Assembly: GCF_000023125.1 (NCBI RefSeq)
Contig: NC_013037.1
Span: forward strand, 4,441,501 to 4,505,500
DNA: 64,000 nucleotides
From: Dyadobacter fermentans DSM 18053
GTDB taxonomy: Bacteria; Bacteroidota; Bacteroidia; Cytophagales; Spirosomataceae
Direction of reading: 5' to 3'
A model generated the notes under the pieces. That model did not search any database and was not told where the DNA came from. It saw only the letters and a list, made by a program, of their open reading frames with translations. Shown here one piece after another: positions 62,756 to 64,000 of this stretch. The first letter of the stretch is position 1. Every line of letters starts with the position of its first letter. The position numbers were made by a program, and so were the translations under genes.

Positions 62756-64000
62756 TTATGCAATTACCTCTTTTACAACTTTACCCTCGGTGTCTGTAAG
62801 CCTGAAATTCCTTCCCTGGAACGGATAGGTGAATTTTTCATGGTCAAAACCCATCAAATGCAGGATTGTTGCCTGCAAATCGTAGACGTGGACGCGGTCT
62901 TTTACGCCATAATAGCCCAATTCGTCGGTTTCGCCGTGGCTGTATCCGCGCTTCACGCCGCCGCCTGCCATCCACATGGTGTAGGCTTCGAGGTGGTGGT
63001 CGCGGCCCATATAGGGCATTACCACGCCATTGCGGTTTTCCTGCATGGGAGTCCGTCCGAATTCCGCACCGAATACCACCAGCGTTTCTTCCAGTAAGCC
63101 ACGCATTTTCAGGTCCTTGATCAGCGCCGCAATAGGCCGGTCGGAAATCTCGCATTTGCCGCGCAGGCCGCCTTCCACGTTGTCGGTTGCGTTGGTACCG
63201 TGGCCATCCCAGCCCCAATCGAAGAGCTGCACGAAACGAACGTCGTTTTCAATGAGCTTCCGGGCCAGGAGGCAATTCATACCAAAGCTGCCTTCGCCTG
63301 CTTTCACTCCATACATATCGAGAATAAATTGCGGCTCTTTCGAAACATCCATTACCTCCGGCACGGACATCTGCATTCGGAAAGCCATTTCATACTGGCT
63401 GATCCGCGTCAGGATCTCGGGGTCCTGCACGTCCTCGTAAGTCTGCCGGTTGATCTCATTGATCGCTTCGATCGTTTTCTTGCGGATATTCCTGTTCATG
63501 CCATTGGGATCGGTCACGTACAGCACCGGGTCGCCGCCGGTGCGGCATTGCACGCCCTGGTATACCGATGGCAGAAAGCCACTTCCGTACACGCTTTTGC
63601 CCGCGTCGGGCTGCCGGCCTCCCGATGCAAGCACGATGAAGCCCGGCAGGTTGCGGTTTTCGGAACCCAGCCCGTACACTGCCCAGGCGCCCAGGCTAGG
63701 GCGTCCCAGCCGCGCGCTGCCGGTGTGCAGGAGCAGCTGAGCCGGAGCGTGGTTGAACTGGTCGGTATGCATCGCTTTCAGGAAAGTAATTTCGTCCGCG
63801 ACCGTTTGCAGATAGGGCACGTAATCGGATAGCCAAGCGCCCGACTGGCCGTATTGCCCGAATTGGCCCTGTGGCCCCAGCATTTTGGGCACACCCTGGA
63901 TGAATGCGAACTTTTTGCCTTCCAGAAATTCCGCAGGACAGTCTTTCCCGTGGTATTTGACGAGCTCCGGCTTATAGTCGAAAAGTTCGAGCTGCGACGG
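62756..64000 (-). CDS. DUF1501 sulfatase-like protein (5' end beyond the window)
   Basis: The frame is open to base 64000 and codes at least 414 residues; the N-terminus is outside. The visible part has the DUF1501 layout: FDYKPELVKYHGK, FIQGVPKMLGPQGQ, QLFDWGWDGHG and FGAEFGRTPM. DUF1501 proteins resemble alkaline-phosphatase-type sulfatases and are found with PSCyt1 cytochromes. It is 32 nt ahead of rhaM. Confidence 0.9.
   Translation of the reverse strand, partial: PSQLELFDYKPELVKYHGKDCPAEFLEGKKFAFIQGVPKMLGPQGQFGQYGQSGAWLSDYVPYLQTVADEITFLKAMHTDQFNHAPAQLLLHTGSARLGRPSLGAWAVYGLGSENRNLPGFIVLASGGRQPDAGKSVYGSGFLPSVYQGVQCRTGGDPVLYVTDPNGMNRNIRKKTIEAINEINRQTYEDVQDPEILTRISQYEMAFRMQMSVPEVMDVSKEPQFILDMYGVKAGEGSFGMNCLLARKLIENDVRFVQLFDWGWDGHGTNATDNVEGGLRGKCEISDRPIAALIKDLKMRGLLEETLVVFGAEFGRTPMQENRNGVVMPYMGRDHHLEAYTMWMAGGGVKRGYSHGETDELGYYGVKDRVHVYDLQATILHLMGFDHEKFTYPFQGRNFRLTDTEGKVVKEVIA

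Noticed and set aside
1..64000. tRNA or rRNA genes
   Set aside because: No cloverleaf arms or GTTCGANTC-type T-loops with CCA-compatible ends, and no rRNA-like stretches, were seen.

Overview
The window looks like chromosomal DNA of a Bacteroidota bacterium of the order Cytophagales, close to Dyadobacter or its relatives. This is inferred from the gene content: type IX secretion and gliding proteins (PorP/SprF, GldJ, a CHU_C-type sorting domain), a LeuA/KARI/IlvA set of Bacteroidota type, -7 boxes resembling TAnnTTTG in place of Shine-Dalgarno/-10 signals, SPFH, LVIVD and planctomycete-type cytochrome proteins, and moderate GC. No rRNA, tRNA, prophage, transposase or CRISPR array was seen.

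Layout. 1-16.9 kb holds housekeeping and envelope genes: a phosphotransferase fragment, a HAD phosphatase, a cell-wall amidase, YifB/ComM, a Uma2 nuclease, a VWA-like lipoprotein, fabI, an alpha/beta hydrolase, an orphan response regulator, hemB, M28 and S9 peptidases, an SPFH-RHH pair and a TonB protein with two C-terminal domains. 17-27 kb holds an LpxH-like phosphoesterase with a glycosyltransferase, a three-gene LVIVD/barrel/META operon, a serpin, an ECF sigma factor with a membrane-anchored outer-membrane-type partner, msrC and purU.

27.3-42.9 kb is one long minus-strand branched-chain amino acid cluster: ilvD, ilvB, ilvN, ilvC, ilvA, (araC-type regulator, nucleotidyltransferase), leuC, (four-helix-bundle gene), leuD, a second LeuA/CimA-like synthase, leuB, leuA. 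It carries the strongest unannotated signals in the window. There are two complete transcription attenuators with 17-codon leader peptides: MKLIIIVPVLIIVTPQA ahead of ilvD and MNMRQQDNLILNLQQLP ahead of leuA. Both have mutually exclusive antiterminator and terminator helices. Both also have a perfect GCGAAATTTCGC palindrome placed exactly 17 nt (plus the leading TA) downstream of a TTTG -7 element. A third BCAA-rich mini-ORF lies ahead of leuC. The cluster has been invaded by small accessory modules: a toxin-antitoxin-like pair between ilvD and ilvB, an antitoxin-like/nucleotidyltransferase fusion ahead of leuC, and a four-helix-bundle gene between leuC and leuD. The last is bracketed by inverted arrays of a GCCGANN heptad. 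A gene-less version of that inverted array lies between leuD and the second synthase, and a single array precedes hemB.

43-64 kb holds murQ, an MDR oxidoreductase, a NIPSNAP protein, a divergent PorP/SprF and PKD-CHU_C adhesin pair, ruvB, a Nudix hydrolase, pyrC, comF, gldJ, mfd, pnuC, an orphan barstar, and a sugar-catabolic cluster (TIM-barrel isomerase, cytochrome-LRR protein, rhaM, DUF1501) that runs off the right edge.
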